Notes: a model not told the origin generated them from the letters alone. Numbered from the stretch's first letter, positions 43,147 through 58,800 are shown. The stretch: DNA of 64,000 bases from Glandiceps talaboti (GCF_964340395.1 NC_135550.1:14472408-14536407), one strand, 5' to 3'. Program-made: numbers and translations.

Positions 43147-46053
43147 ATGCGATCCTTTACCGTCATTACGTTTGTATTATTGGTTGCAGTGTGTTCCTGT
43201 GATGATGAAGTCAACGGAGTAGAGACACATGATGTAGCAGATGACGTCAAGTCTAGTTGTAAGTTTCATTTTGTTACTAGACTAGATGTACAACAATTTA
43301 TTACTTACAAATGAAAATGTCTACTCACAGAGTCGAAAACATTTTTGTAAGCGAATCCCAAATTTTCGCAGACGTCTGGTCAGCATCATTGTTTAAGCTT
43401 GTTAAATTCTTTTTCATACGTCGAGTAGCTTCTCGAACCATCAAACCATCTCTCCTCTTGGTCTAACATCATAAACCCCTTCGATATTAAGATACGTTCA
43501 TGATACTATTCAAACAGCAAGGGGATTGCCGGACGTCGCGGTGTTCAACGAGTCTTGTACCACAGACAAGGATATCTTATTTACCCACTGATTTTCTGTC
43601 TTTTCGGGGGCAGTCATAGTCTATAATGTTGAGAGATAAGTGTGAAGACATATAATTATACTGTGTTGTTATATTTTTACTTTTTTTCTCATCACGTGGT
43701 TTACATCTGGTGATGAAGATGAAGACATCCTCAATACTGATGAAGAAGAGATAAATTCTTTGGATAACGATAATGGGCAAAACCCAATCAATGCAGATGA
43801 GGTTAATCTAAGAAACAATTCTGTCGGAGACGATGTTCCACTTGGAATTCGTAAGTACACTCAGTGAACTCATTACACTCAACTATTGATTTGTGTATAT
43901 GAATTATGATACGCATAGATTATTTCAACGTATACAAGTCGATATTCTCCTGCTTGTTAAGTTCGTATAATGCTAAAATAATTTCTGCATTTAGGGAAAA
44001 CTTCGGCACTGATGAGAAAATATTGCAGTCAAATTTGTTCGATTTACACCTGTTACATGTGACCGGTTCCAATATGTATTACGGGTCTCTGACCTATGCC
44101 AAGTACTTGACTATTTTACATTTATACATTTTGTCACTTTCTGTGGTTGCACAAAGTACATTCTAGGATCTGGCGACGGTCCAGGGAGCTTGCACGAAAT
44201 ACATTTAATACATTTTTTTTAAAATCTGTGGGTTCCACAAAATACATTCCACGATCTGGTGACAGTCCTTTTCACCGCATTTTTTCTGCACAACCTTTGT
44301 CCTCAGCACCCCTCCCCTAAATTCCACTAGTTTGCTTTTTGTAATTATTCAATCTAACCGAATTTCACCAGCTTGGATTATATGTACTCATTTCTGAATG
44401 TAAATTGTACTCATGTGAAATACTATGCATAACGTCATAAATTCAAAAAAGTCATAACTTTATACTTTGAACTCTGCTTTGTGTTCATTTCTAGGTAGTG
44501 GATGGTATTGTCGAAGCAGAGAGTGTTATTATGTTAACAGGGGACATTACACCTGGGCTGCTGCAATGTTAATATGCAGAACTATTCACAGGGCAGATCT
44601 TGTGACCATCAATGATTACTCTGAGAATTATTTCCTTAGATGCAAGTGACGTTTCTTTCTAATCTCATTTATTTATTGGATAACCGTGTCGAAATGTCTA
44701 TACATTAGTTTGTTAGGAGTCACACAGTTGAACGTTAATCACGTTTATTTCACCTACAAATCATAATCATTATACAATAATAATAAATCGTTTATACTGT
44801 CATTTACCATGTTAATAGCAGTCTTTTAATACAAATTTCCTATTTCCTACAGCTATTACGCGTGGTAAAGGTAACTTATGGATTGGTTTACACGACCAAG
44901 TAACAGAGGGGCACTACTGGTGGGCTGACGGGTCTCGGGTAGGTGTACACCAACATTGCCTATTTTCTAAGAGTGCAATTACCATGTCGATGTGGTGGTT
45001 TTATTCCAGTCAACCAGTATTTAATAGTCAGCTATAAGCACCAGTTGCATGCCGCCGATAATATATCTGCCAACAGCGATTATAAAATGGCAAATTTTAA
45101 TATATGGGACAGAAAAATTCTAACCACTATAAACGAGAGTACTCATTTATTTACACTGGGTAGTTTTTACGTTTATATAATTTAGCCTTCCTAGAAGTCT
45201 AATATTGATGGATTCAGTCATGGTGTTAATGCAGAAAATAATAGGAGTGTCCATGGCAAGTCGACCCATGTTGTTCGGTAGAATCAAACTGAATTACACC
45301 ATTTGTACTTACAATGTGGCATAATCAAATCCTAACCAGCGCTCAAGGCCCTACCACAGTAATAAAAGATAGCTGATTTCACCATTTGGTCACCGACAAT
45401 AGGCTGCAATATGTCAGCATCCAGAGAGCATTGCGTTATTTAAGAGAATTCAAAACATTGTTGGCTAAAATTATCTTACAATTTGACTTGTACGTAATTG
45501 TTTCACAATCATTCTAATCGTATAATGTTATATTCATGGAATACATGTGATCATCGAATACACACTATCTGTGACGATTTTATTTTTTTGTGTAATTTGA
45601 CGTGTGGTTCCTACTTAAGTTATTATACTAGCATCTTCAGAAGGATGATAAACTAATTATGTAAACATAGATTAAAATCTTTAAAGAATAAATTAGGACA
45701 GACTGCTGTAAAACATATCAACTAATCAAACAAGATGCATATATCATAGAAAGTGTTATAAAATATATCTATACTAGTTCAAGCTTCTGCACACGTCTTT
45801 CATCTCGTTAGACTTTGTTGTAATTTTATCTATTTTTAAACATTAAATGTTATTAATATATCAGCGCTTGATTTTATAGATAATATACCAAATTGATTGA
45901 TTTATTCAGGCGTTTTACACAAATTGGCAACCTGGAGAGCCAAACAATTCAAATGACGAAGACTGTGCACATATCGTTGACAGGCCATACGCTCCTTGGA
46001 ATGACATACATTGCTGTACAAGAATGGGTTACATTTGTGAGAGGAAACGTTGA
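43147..46053 (+). CDS. Secreted C-type lectin
   Basis: Predicted secreted, calcium-dependent sugar-binding protein of 206 residues. Five exons join in frame: 43147-43258, 43719-43850, 44495-44641, 44853-44938, 45910-46053. Residues 1 to about 18 (MRSFTVITFVLLVAVCSC) are a signal peptide; an upstream in-frame ATG at 43108 would spoil it. Residues about 20-82 form an acidic, Asn/Asp/Glu-rich linker. Residues 82-206 are one C-type lectin domain with WYC, ECYYV, LWIGLHD, EPN (169-171), WND (189-191) and CERKR at the end. EPN plus WND is the mannose-type calcium and sugar site. The exon 3 donor must be GC (T|GCAAGT) to keep frame, giving a GC-AG intron. The first linker acceptor (GATGAAG at 43718) has a weak pyrimidine tract, so that border is less sure. 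Confidence 0.9.
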
Positions 46054-46659
46054 TTCCAGGCGAGTAGTATGTACTGTAAAATTATAAAATGTGTGTCTGT
46101 ATGAAATGATGCAATAGTCAATAGTTGATGAATTGGATTTTCTAACCAAAAGAGTGCACATACACCTATGTACGTGTATGCACTGACTGTCAGAAAGACA
46201 CGAAATACACTTGCCTGCATTACACGTTGACAACATCCAGTATTATATTCAGTAACACCCTCTACAATTGTCTATATGACGGTTGTACACCCAAGCACGG
46301 ATTTGATAAAAATGACAGATTCAGGACGTTTACTTACCTTTTGTTCTTAAAATATAGACGTGCACAACTTTTATATTCTGCTATGATTATTTCACAGTAT
46401 TGGTATATGAGTATTACAATATGCTAATTTCACAGTATTGGTCTATGACTGTTACTATATGATGGGAATCAAAGACAAGGCGATTTAACAAGCTATACGA
46501 TTTTATGAATACTTGAATATTGATATTTCTGTCATTATTTTAATTTATCTATAGATGTAATTAAAGGTTGCTTGCATTAATGAAGGGCATCTCGTCTTAG
46601 ACTTCATTTATTCAAACTGTGATGTTTTAGTGATTCATCATCTCTATACATCTTAAATC

Positions 46660-47165
46660 CAAACTACCCTATGTTGAGTGTTGGTAAAACCAATGCCATT
46701 ATAACTTACATTAACTTTAGCTTTTTTGAATTTATGAAGTTATTACCCGAAAGGCTATAAATAACTTAATAGAGCCAAAAACAACTCGAGATCTGCCAGG
46801 AGACCCCTAGGACTCCCTCACCTCCAGATGAATGGGAGGCGCTCATTCAACCAACAATCAGATACACCAAACTTTTACTGTCATAATATTTCAACTCTAT
46901 TTAGTTGCTAGTTATATACATACTGTCTTGTAAAAAGTTCGGAAATTATTGCCCGAAAAGGTCTGAATAGTCTAAACAAGAGTTAAAAACCTCCGGAGTT
47001 TCTAGGGGAGACACCCCTAGAACCCCCATGAGAGATGTGCATATTCCCCAACCAAGCTTTTCCCCTACCTTTTACTGTCAAGATAATTTTAAACTTTTAC
47101 AAAATATGTCATCCCTATGTAGTTGCTAAGTATGTGACGGTGCTGTCTTATAAAGTATTTGCGAG
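46660..47165 (+). repeat. Diverged tandem repeat of about 190-250 bp
   Basis: Recurrent pieces: CTTTTACTGTCA then TAGTTGCTA and GTCTTGTAAAAAGT or GTCTTATAAAGTA, and ATTACCCGAAAGGCT against ATTGCCCGAAAAGGTCT, each followed by a GACCCCTAGG- or CACCCCTAGA-type block. At least two partial copies. Confidence 0.55.
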
Positions 47166-47545
47166 ACATAGGCAAACAGTCCACTCTGATTCATGAATAT
47201 AGAGAAATACACCCACCGACCGACCGACACCCCCCCCCCACCCCCCAACCAGGCCGGAGAAACAGACCGGTCCCTAACTCATGTGCACACGTCTCTGGTC
47301 TACATTCCTTTATATTCAAAATTATAGTTCCTGCTATTAGTGACGTAACCAGGCTTTCAACCTAACCCAGGATAATCTTTGATGGATACAGTTACTGTCT
47401 CTTCTCTAACGCACGTGTAAGAAGTATATAACGAAAGTGACGAAAAATGACATAAATCGAATTATATGTAAATTAGGATGAATGAGTAAGGATAGGAGTC
47501 TGCTAACGTCATTTTCAATATTACACTATGTATGTATTTATTTAT

Positions 47546-47618
47546 TATGTATGTATGTATGTATGTATGTATGTATGTGTTTGTTTGTTTGTTTGTTTGT
47601 TTGTTTGTTTGTTTGTGT
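47546..47618. repeat. (TGTA)n-(TTTG)n microsatellite
   Basis: Two adjacent simple repeats over 70 bp. Confidence 0.95.
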
Positions 47619-49884
47619 ATGGCGGAGGGGGGTATTGAAGACCAGCCACTCGCATATTTCGTACATTTAGCTGGACTAAGATAGATTTTATTCAATGAAG
47701 TATTTCACGAGACAGCTTGAGTCGACCAGTTTCGGGAATCATCACAATTAGTGTTACATACAGCTATTAATCATAATTTAAAATTGTTAACCTGGTAATG
47801 TTAGTGTGAAACCTACTGAGGGTTAAAAAGCCGAAAAAATCACCATGACGCGATTCCGACATTTTCGTTGACATGCAAAGTAATAACTGCGATGTCTGCT
47901 ACCCCATAAATATACTAATACACTCTTGTCATTGATGGCTTACTTGCATTGCAATGCTAACACTGTTTACAAATTGATTCTATTGAGAGACACTACATAT
48001 TGAGCTGGTAATTCGAATACTTTTACATTTTACATGAATGCCATTTAAGTTTTACTTTAGCATTCAATTTACCCAGTTGTAAATCCTTGGGTCATATCTC
48101 TTCGGTAAAGCTCGATACCTCGAGGCGGCTTTTCAACACATGCAACTAATTTGGTAGTCGTAATATCCCATCAGTGAAATGTGCATACGTTCTGAAGACC
48201 ATGTTTTCAAATTTCATAAAATGAGCACAAATAACCCAGACATTACCTTTGGATAATAAGAGAAAGTTTTACAGTCACTCACTATGAATGGGTAAAGAGG
48301 AAGAGCCTTTTTTTTTTTACAAAAAATACAATAAATCATGTTGAAAGACATTAATTTATTTTTTAATAATCATTACTGCGTCTCATGATACCAAAATAGA
48401 TATAATTGCATTATTCATTAAGTAAAATGATCAATTGGTTATTTGAAAATACATCATAGAATTATTCGTGCATAAATATAAAAAACATGATGGAAAATTA
48501 ACGGACCATGAAGCAGAAATAAGACACTGCGTTTTTGTTTGCAATTCAGTTTGTGATGAATTGTATTTTACAAACTGCTCTTACTAGTGATGACTCTGCC
48601 AAAGCGTTTACTACAATAGTTGTATCAATGACATACAATTTTTCTATCTATATTGATAAAAGATTTGTAGGTCGACAATGTTATCCCAATGACGACATAT
48701 GAAGACTAGAAATATGACTCTGTTCTCAAACTAAACCCACCATATATTAAGTGCTTAGCTAATTGTGTCATGAACGATTAGTTTGAAATTTTGACACGAA
48801 TTTGAAATTGCCATAAAAATAGAAGAAAAAAATATCCAGTAAGCTTGTTGGATATAGAGTTTATCAATGGATGAAAAAAAAAACATGATCTTAAAAAACA
48901 TACTTAGGTTATGTTACAGGACAAACACTTGAATTGCTGGGAAATTAGCTGCTACTGACATGCTTGGACATACCTCATCTAATCCAGTGGTCGTATGTTG
49001 TATATGCCATCTTCAACTATTTGAAAACTTGGAACCTATAATTTCCTCATTGCTATATTGATATTAGCTGCAAGCTATGCCAATCTAACTCATTAAACTT
49101 GCCAACCTTTAATAAAACAAACATTTGATGGTCGAAACTTGGAATAAACACATGTCACTGTTATATGATATATAAACTATACAATTGTTACTGTTAACTC
49201 CATTATTTACATACATTATTTTGCTAACACTTCTTTACACTGCCTCTAAAAGTGATATATACTTATCCATAAATGGATAAAACTGGATCCAATGGTCGAA
49301 CAGTTCAATGTATACAAGACTTAAAATGATAGTTTATGTCGATGAATCGCTTCCTGTTGAAAGGAACTATTAAATTGCAATCAGCAGTCATAGAAAACAT
49401 GATCCAAGATTTTTTATGCATACATAGTGTTGATACTTCCTCTGGTCTTATACATATATATGCTCAGTTCATCCAAGATGATTACACAGACACACTGTTG
49501 ACACTGGATTAGACTTCGGTGATACCTAGGAGGTTGTACATACAATAGAAATTATGAGTTCAACATTTGATTTGCTACCATCGTTTCGTACATGCATCAA
49601 TAAATGTTGTCTTAATATATGTCTGACGCAGAAGCAAGCTACAGTTGCTGGACAAATGAAAATTATATTTCCCTTACAAGAAAAAGTAGTAATTTAGTCA
49701 AAATTGCGATTTCTGTCAGGTATTGACAGGCTGTGCGAATGGAATATACACAAACTCAACATACAGCCACTTAATATATATGGAAACCTCCAAATGTGAT
49801 ATAAAATATTACAGCCTCCTACCCCCCCCCCCCCCCACATGAACTTTATTGCCTTCAGATTGGGATGTTAAACGCTGTTCTTAC

Positions 49885-52800
49885 CTTACACCCTTTGCTA
49901 TCCCATTCCTTTCGAGCCTCATTATAATAGGCACACTTATGTTGGGTCAAAGTGATGTTGAAGTTTATTTCGTCCAACTCTGAAATCAAATCAATACATG
50001 AATGTCAAAAGTGTATCATGTACATTATAATAAACAACTCATCTCCTTGGGTTTCTAATGTACATGTTAAGCTTTGTTTTTCACGTCATGCACAATTAAT
50101 AGTTGTTTCGACTAACCTGTTGCAAGAGAAAACTCGAAGATATAATCACCATCATAGATGATTTCCTCCTCAGGAATAAAAGTCTCAGAAAGTGTCCCAG
50201 CTAAAGTGAGATTCGTCTTGAATTTAAAACCGTGTCCATGTTTCATAGTAGGATTGCTTGTTTTTACAACATTCATGTATACATCGGTCTTCGTTGTTTC
50301 AACAGGTTCTGAACTCATGACCATGATGTTTACAGCATGAAGAATTAACAAGTTCTGTAACAAGATAGAACAGTACGATGTACGATGTACGATGTTTTGA
50401 AAAGATAGAGATATTAAAATTTGGAACTTTGTTTTAGTTCAACGCAGTACATTTTTTAAAATTTGTTTACAGTAATTTCCCTCAACATCTTGAACTGATT
50501 ACCAGACTTGTGTGTTTGTGGAATGAAGACATCGACAGATTCGTTAATTGTCGCCATTTATAGTGATAATCAACGATCTCTGAAAATTTTAAATAACATT
50601 GCCACATTGTATACATTATACGGTTGTGTAAAACGTTCGTGAAACGTTTTTTTTTAATTCAATAATAGTATATCTAACGGTAGTTTTCGAAACATAATTT
50701 ATACCAGAAGAACTGAAAACAACAGGTAGTTCCAAGTCTGGACTATAATTCTTCAAGTTACACTTTTAGCTTTATAAATAATGTTTTTCTTTATTACAAC
50801 GAGTCTCACAAAGTCTCATATTGTTGTGTGTGATCATTATAAGCGAATTGGAAATGGTTTGCTAAAGAACTACGATGCAATGTAAAACGAACACGAAACC
50901 CCTGGTACGGAAAGTTCTAACAAACAAAACACTTACTCGACAAGTAGGCGATGAAATAGTAACATGGCCAACATCATATTATGGATTGCTTAACAATTTG
51001 TAAAGGCAACGTGCGTACATATGTATATCATGTGCCTTGTGTGTGTGTGTGCGTGCGTGCGTGCGTTTGTGCATGTATTTTTAGAAACAATACATGTAAT
51101 TATTTACCTTAACATTCCATTGATAATGGTTAACGTCGTCAACTTCATCATAATACATGCCAATGGTGGAATTGGTCTCTGTAGTCGTGTATACTTGACT
51201 GTTTGGAAACGATATTTCTATGTCCTTCTTTGTACTGTTGACTGTGGTTATATACATGCAATCAGTTAAGAGGTAGTGACTCGTACGACAATTGACACAC
51301 GTACAATAAGTAATTGTCTTAATTTAATTGTCATTAAACATTTGCATTGGCAAAGTGCTTATTTCAAATGAAAATATTTCAGTGAATAAGTTTTGAATTA
51401 AAAGCAAAATCTTGTGTGACCATGAAAGTTCCGTGTTGATGTGAAAATGGTGCTTGCGAATAACAGGGGATGGTTGTCTTTGCCAGAGCCCATCTACGGT
51501 TGAGAGATTTCCAGCAGCGGATTGACACTGGTAATTCAAGTGTTCATTCATTATTAATGACACATGTATAATCAATATAAGATGACCTGTTAATTATCTT
51601 CTGCAAACACAATTTTTCATACTATTAATAATCTAACATTTCTCGGTCACGTTAGATTCCTCTTTAAAATTAATCTAAAATATTAACAACACTATAAAAA
51701 TAACTGACTTTACCAGAGTCTATCAAACATTCAAAAACAGCTATTTCTGTGCCATTAACTTTAATATTGACCCTCACATCTATCATATATCTCGTCATCA
51801 CTGTAATGTAATTGGCAAAGATCATGGTAAACATAGAATGCAAATCCATGCCAACTGAAATAACAGTGACTGTTTATAAAACTAATTCCTTGTTTTCAAC
51901 ACCCTTTCTCTGTGTTTTACGATAAATTTAACATTCCTATAAGTGGCAACTGATCATACATACCCTGAAGTTTCTTTCCATTTTTATCCGTAAATGACAG
52001 TAGAAGTATACCATTATTATAGCCATTGCTGTCACTGGTTAGATCACCGTAATCACCGCTGACACGGAATATCTGTGACGAACATTCGAAACAACAGAGG
52101 TTAGTAGAGGTTGGTAGAAGTTCTTTAAGTGAACTATATTAAGCATAGAATCTTTAAGGTTTGTTTTCCTTCTTGATTTACCTTTCATCCCTTTTAACTT
52201 TCTGCAATTGGTCAAGATCAAAATGGTCCCATCAATACCCATGTATAGCAATCATCAATAATGCTGAGCATCATTTTGTTTCGTTTTTCATTTTGAGAAT
52301 GTGAAGGTTTCTATAGCAACCCACAGTGTTCCTTATGGTGGAACATGCATAGAATAACAATTGAAGCAAGTAGTGGTGAGGAAACTTACAATTGTGTTGA
52401 CGGAATCATTCGTGGCAAGATTATCGAATATGTACTCCACAGGTGGCATGATGAACTCTGTATTATCTGCCAAGACTACCGTTGTATCGAAAGCTTCTCC
52501 GACCGAACTACTTGTCAAGTGCAGTTCAAGTGAGGGAGTCTTCAAAACTACAGAACCATTGTCTATGTCACCTTTACTAAATATCAATCTGGACAGGTCA
52601 TCAGCTGTTTCCAGTATTGTATCTGTCATAGTTTGGGTTTCCTTCTGTGTTAACACCAACTCTTCATCTTGATTAACTACTGCACTGACATCATTTATGA
52701 ACTCTTCTATCCCATTCAGGACTTCTGTTATTCCAAAAAAGGAGATACACGTTATAAAACGTTACTGTAATTCTCAAAATAATAAACATTGACAACTTAT

Positions 52801-55800
52801 ACTTTTCCTATCATTTCAATTGATTCTGTTGTTTGGTTTGTAAACAGATTTGATGTCCAATGGATGGTAGATACTGCTTATCCCACATCTAGACTAATAA
52901 TACTTTTCTGCCCAAAGTCAAACAAATTATCTAGGTTCAGTTACATGAATTAAAACTTGCATGAACTCATGTGAAATTATACCATATCAATTATATATGA
53001 GCTGTCTGTATAGCATACCTAAGGGTAGAACAGTTCATAGTAAAGTTTGAAAATATATAATAATTCAAATTACCATGGGTACGTGAGAAAAGTCTATTTA
53101 TGATATAACCATTTGTCCAATTCTTAACATATTTCTTCACTTAATAACGCACTGTACTCTTTTGATAATATTTGTATCTACTAAGTAGTCATCATGGAGC
53201 TAAAACACTAAATTCTATCATGTCGAAGTCTTGTCTTCAATTCAGTCATTAACACTTTAAGGTCTGACCAATGTATTCTTTATCTTGAGTACACCTTTGT
53301 TGTCATTTAATGATATGCAGCAATTGCTTAAGTATAAGGCTACTGCAAATTGAATATCTTTAGATGAGAACTGGCAATTAGTAAAACTAGCTGTTTCATG
53401 CCAGGACTGGAAGTACCTTGAGACAGAATGACACTCTCCTGTTTGGTAATATTCATAGCTATGAGGTCAGAGGTGAAGTTCTGCAAGGTAGCCATCGCAC
53501 CAATGATCTATAATAGGAAATGTACCAAAGTTTTCAGAGGGTTGAAAGACACTCATATAAGAAATCACACAGAAATCGGAAAGTGACTGGAGAGGGTTTC
53601 TTATAATAAATGTAACATTAAACATACAAACCATGAAAGTGTTTTTTGGTTGCAAGAGATCCAATCATCATCATAAGCCCCCAAGTGTATCCGTCATTTG
53701 CTTAGGGAATGTGTGTGCTTTCAAGCAGTTCTAAATAGCAATGTTGATAGCAATGAAGGTTGTGATCATAAAAAAGTAATTGTTACTATATTTAATTGTC
53801 TTCACCTGTGTCTTGGTATTATTATTAGCTGTTGTATTCATGTACGATACACCCTCTCTGATGCTGGCGATTACATTCACTGAAAAGACATTTGATGAGA
53901 AAATAAGTACTAATGCATAGGTTGTATAGTGATTTACAATATTCTGCGTTGGTAGCGTGTAATTTAGTTTTAAAACAAACAATGTCAAATATGGGACACT
54001 ACACACTTTCAGTGCAGACCACTATAGTGGTCTGAGCTTTTACTGACCAGTCTCCTCTGGCGTATTACAGGGTAAAATGTATCGGCACACAGACTGTTCA
54101 TTTTATACGTGAAATACATACAAGCATAAATGTGATGTATCTGGAATGGTAGATTTGATTATGAGCGCAAAGTTCGACCGCACTTGAATAGTTCAAATAG
54201 CGAGATATAATCAGGTTTGCTATAACAATTTAACATATTAATTTCAAATACAATAGATGTGCATATGCTGTCATCTTGATTTCGAAGACATTGAGAACGC
54301 TTTGTATTCTTACATGGACACAGCATGATTTGACAAGTCTCTTCCATGGTTGCAGGGCCTTCACAGTCATTCCCATCATTATAAGGAGTTGGGTTGTTGC
54401 ATTCACGTACATAAATCATGGTACCATTTCCACATGTTGCTGAACATTCACTGGACGGTGTCCAGATAGACCAATTCCCATGAACTAGTTATAAAACGGA
54501 ACATAGATAATAAGTTTCTCATTATTTGCTTACATGATTGTATTTGTTTTATGGATAATTCTGTAACTAACAGTCTTTCTGTTGTTCAAGTACAAAGGTA
54601 ACATAATAATGATAAGACAAACAGATGCATTTCAACTTCATACAATTTCTTGTGATCTTGTGTATTTCACAGCAACATTACTCCTACCTTTGCCTTCACA
54701 TATGTACCAGTGGTTGTTGTTACAATTTCCACTTATCCAAGTGCACGCTTCCCCACTTACGTTACACCTGTCGAAGTGTATACACATAAAACAGCGATAG
54801 TGAAAAGATGTATGGCGTTTGTGTACATAGAATGACAACTAGGCTTAATAGTATATCTTTGAAATGTGTACTATTTTCAAAATAAAGTTATATAAGAATT
54901 CAGCTTTGTGTTACTGGATGAAAGATTGGATTGGATTGGATTAAATTTTTTACACCACCTTAGGCCTGAGGTCATGACCTTTGTTTAGGCCATTACCTCA
55001 TTCCCAGATGAAGATGGCTGATAGTCGTTGAAATATTGGAAGACTGATATTTTGTTGCGCTGTTAATTGATGAAATGAAGTTTTGTTGATTAAAGATCAA
55101 TTTTTAATAAGGGCTAGCTTTTTTTGAAATTGTTGCTTCGTAACAAGTAAATAGTGTCAATTAAACTTTAGGACCCAATGAATAACGATATATCATGGAC
55201 CTTTGTGATGACTTTTCTATTTAAGTCAATTCACAACTTCCTATTATGTATGCTGCATGAGTGCTTCAAAAGAACTGCTCCATCCGTGACACCCCAATCC
55301 CAGTAATTATCCTCACCAACTAAATATTATTACAGTAATTAAGTATTGTATTTTTAGGTATTGTTACTGCTATTTTTCATATTTGACATTTTACTTTTCC
55401 TGTTAACACATCTACGTGTTAAGTACATACATACATTGTTTTCATAATTGCATGCATACATGCATGCATTCATGCCATTTGTTATTGTTTCTGACATTCT
55501 GGGAAGATGGACTTTGACAATGCCAAACTTTCATAATCCTTAGCCATAATTATAGTCACACACATATGTAAAATATACCAAATGCACTTGAATGTTTAAA
55601 TGTGCTGGTTACTGATGGTTTGCTTGTTGATCTAGTTCCGTTAGGGGACACATAGATTTCTTGTGTCACTGTTAAGATAGGAGGCTATCTAAACATACAT
55701 GGTAATAAGGCCAAATAAAAAATAGTGCGTTTCCAATAACCCGACAAACCATAGTTTAAGCAGTCGACCCTAAACATTTGTACATGCATGCCAAAACGTA

Positions 55801-58800
55801 AAAATGCGACAATTTACTTCCATTCGCCTTGTAGATTTTCTTGCCAACGTATCTTTGTTTATTTTGTTTAGAATTTCATTCCAGAGAGAAACGATGTCTC
55901 GTCAGCCTATAATAGTACAGTCTGCATATTGTGTTTGTCTACTTCCGAATCACATAATTAATTGTCTTCATTTACTTCTTTTACACCTCATCAACTGCAA
56001 CGGAAGTATTGTGGCCAACGAGTATCTTGTCTTTGGGTCAAAAAATATAATCCCAACCTACCTACCCTATTTTCTGAAGTCATGTTATCGGAAACAAAAT
56101 ATTTTATTTTATATGTTTGCCTGATCTAAGATAGTATGTCCTCGACACATAATCAACAGGCAAAATATACGTACTGCAACTTCGCACACTCTCCCTTTCT
56201 GTCATTCACATCAAAACTAAATGGATAATAAGATAAAACTTCGCCATCGTTAGTCTTCACTTGTCCGTTGTACATAATTTTGGCATCAATCCAAGCATTA
56301 TAGTACAGACTAGAGTATATTATTGTCTCGGCCGCCACAACTGCCTTTTCAACCTCGTGTTCCTTTTGCTCATCTTCGACTGTAACCAATGTAAAACCTA
56401 AAGCTATACAGTGATCGATAGCCTCGTTCCGGGATGTCAGATCGTAGGTATGAAACGTTGAAGAAGCTATCGTCCAATGAAATATTAAAATATGGAATAT
56501 AATTATTATACATAAATCACACGTGTGTGTTAAATAAATATTTCAATTGTCGACTCGCAGTATGATTGTACATTCTGCTGTCAGATAAGTAATATAATTT
56601 ATTAGTGTGAAAGGGGTCGACATTGTAAATAATGTATAGGAGAACTGTAAGACTGATGCAATACTATCATACTTTGCGTAGTTAGCATGTCATACACAGT
56701 ATCACATCTGAACAATAATGATAATTAACATCAGTGTCAAAACAAGCAGATGAATCTGAAGGTCAAGGTCTAAATGTCTCAAAAGAAAGCTTACACGTCA
56801 TATGGGTTTAACCCATAATATGTAGACACTTGAATGGAGTCTGTGTATTATTGAGTTATGGAATAAAGTAGTCACGAGTTTGTTAGGACAAATATTACTT
56901 CAATTAAGTAAAAAGTGATATGAGCACTAAAAGTAATTCTCTTTTCCTATGTTACCTGTGAACATGTATTAAAATAATTGCCATCTTTCAAATACTACAA
57001 AGAGTCAGGGATACGCACGATAGGGCTTAATTTGGGTAATCGACCCCGACTGTCAAGGTCGAGGTCAAAGGTCAATATCTGTCACTGAAAGTTTGTCCCA
57101 GATAATATGGTGTAGGCACTTGAATGGAGTCTCTATATTTTACATTTTTTGAGTCGAGCAGTGAAAATTACTTTTAACTATAGATAGGGAGCCATTCGGC
57201 CAAATTCGGCCAAATTAAGTGACTTGCATATGTCCCATAAGATGTGTCACTTTTTTGCTAAGTTTGAATGAAATTGGATATTGCATGTCAGAGGGACGAC
57301 CTATTACACACGGAAGCATGGAGGGAACCTCTAATAACCCCCCCCCCCCCACACACACACACACACACACACACACCCTCCCCAACTTCGGGGAACTAGA
57401 TTAGATTGGTGTTAAAAATAATGATTGGTCAAATAAACATTTCAAGTTTTCAGTCGAGCAGATTACAGATGCATACTTGCTTACTTATACATGCACAGAG
57501 ATTCTCACGGACAGAAAATAAAACGTTTAATATAAAATACTGACGTACTTGAATTTTCACATATATAACGTTTTTTGTCTTCGCATACATCGTTCAGGTA
57601 AAAACACGATGTATCACACCTGTGTTTAAAAAAATAAAAATTTACAATCAATGTGCATTATACCATTAAAGGGTACATCTGTCTGTCTGTGCCTGTCTGT
57701 ATGTATGTATGTATGTATGTATGTATGTATGTATGTATGTATGTATGTATGTATGTGTGTCTGTGTGTCTGTCTATGTCTATCTGTGTCTGTCTTCATTA
57801 TGAATGACTGAGTGAACGCGTTTTAAGATTATATATTCATCATTGTCCAAGCGTTATCCCATGCCTTGATAACCAACCATAGACACAGTTAAACGTCGTG
57901 TTACGTTGTACATGTATAGTAAAAACTGTTGACATTGAAAACAAACGCTATCTATACTGCAGACCTATACTGTACTCACCGATAGAACAAACACGACCCA
58001 GAAGATTGGTCAAAGTAAAAGGATCTATAAGTTATGGTCTGTCCAGCCAATGTTTGTATCGTTTCATTATAGGATATCACGGCGTCTATCCAGAAAGAAA
58101 GTCCAGTTCCGCTGATATCATTGATAAAGTTTTTCAAACTTTGTTCTTTTGGCTCACTATCGATCTGAAGCAACTTCAGACCAATGCTTTGGCAGAACGA
58201 GAACGCTCCAGCGTGATGTCTCGGAGCAAACACTTTTATGTATGGCGATGAACCTGTTTGAAATAACAATAATTCACAGTGCAAGCAAATATGAAGAAGA
58301 AATGAGAAATGAATATTGAAATAATTAGGCAGGGAACATAAGCTAACCAGAAGTACTGACTGATATGGTGGATATGGCAAATATAAGAGTAACTTTCGCG
58401 AACGTTAATGTTTGAATATATAACCACATATCCGTGTTACTTTTTAAAACCCACTATCTATTTTGAAAAGGGGTGTTACGGTTTACTTTACACTTAAATT
58501 ATAGAAACTGTGCGTACAAGCATTTTAATAGCTGCCTATATATTTTACGTCGTTAGCGTATTGGGTTGAGATGGGAAAAGTACGTGTGTTCAAGTTCAAA
58601 ACTGAACTGAAGTTAGGCTGGAAATTGCGTGTTCTGTCCCTTGTCAAATCACCGAAAATATTCATGGACATCAACAATGCTGGCGGTAGCAATTTGAACA
58701 CAATGTAGAGGTATCCTTACTAAGCCTAGTTAGGGCGGTAACATGTCAAGGTTTTCACCGTTATTACAATTCTATCTTCTGGGTTGAATTAATAAGACCT

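Larger units (their letters stand above)
46054..49880. other. Stretch between lectin gene and polycystin-like gene
   Basis: The plus-strand lectin gene and the minus-strand polycystin-like gene both point into this stretch. An ATTAAA at 46560-46565 could be the lectin poly-A signal. Otherwise I see diverged roughly 190-bp repeats (about 46660-47160) and a microsatellite at 47546-47618. I found no exon for the second half of the GPS motif, a PLAT domain or transmembrane helices on the minus strand. Confidence 0.45.

Noticed and set aside
51400-51538. Possible extra exon of the polycystin-like gene (VSIRCWKSLNRRWALAK in phase 1)
   Set aside because: Exons 51714-51854 and 51108-51241 already join in phase and give a sensible protein, and this piece lacks a proper donor.
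57898-58251. 117-residue plus-strand ORF
   Set aside because: It is the antisense shadow of the first lectin-domain exon on the minus strand.
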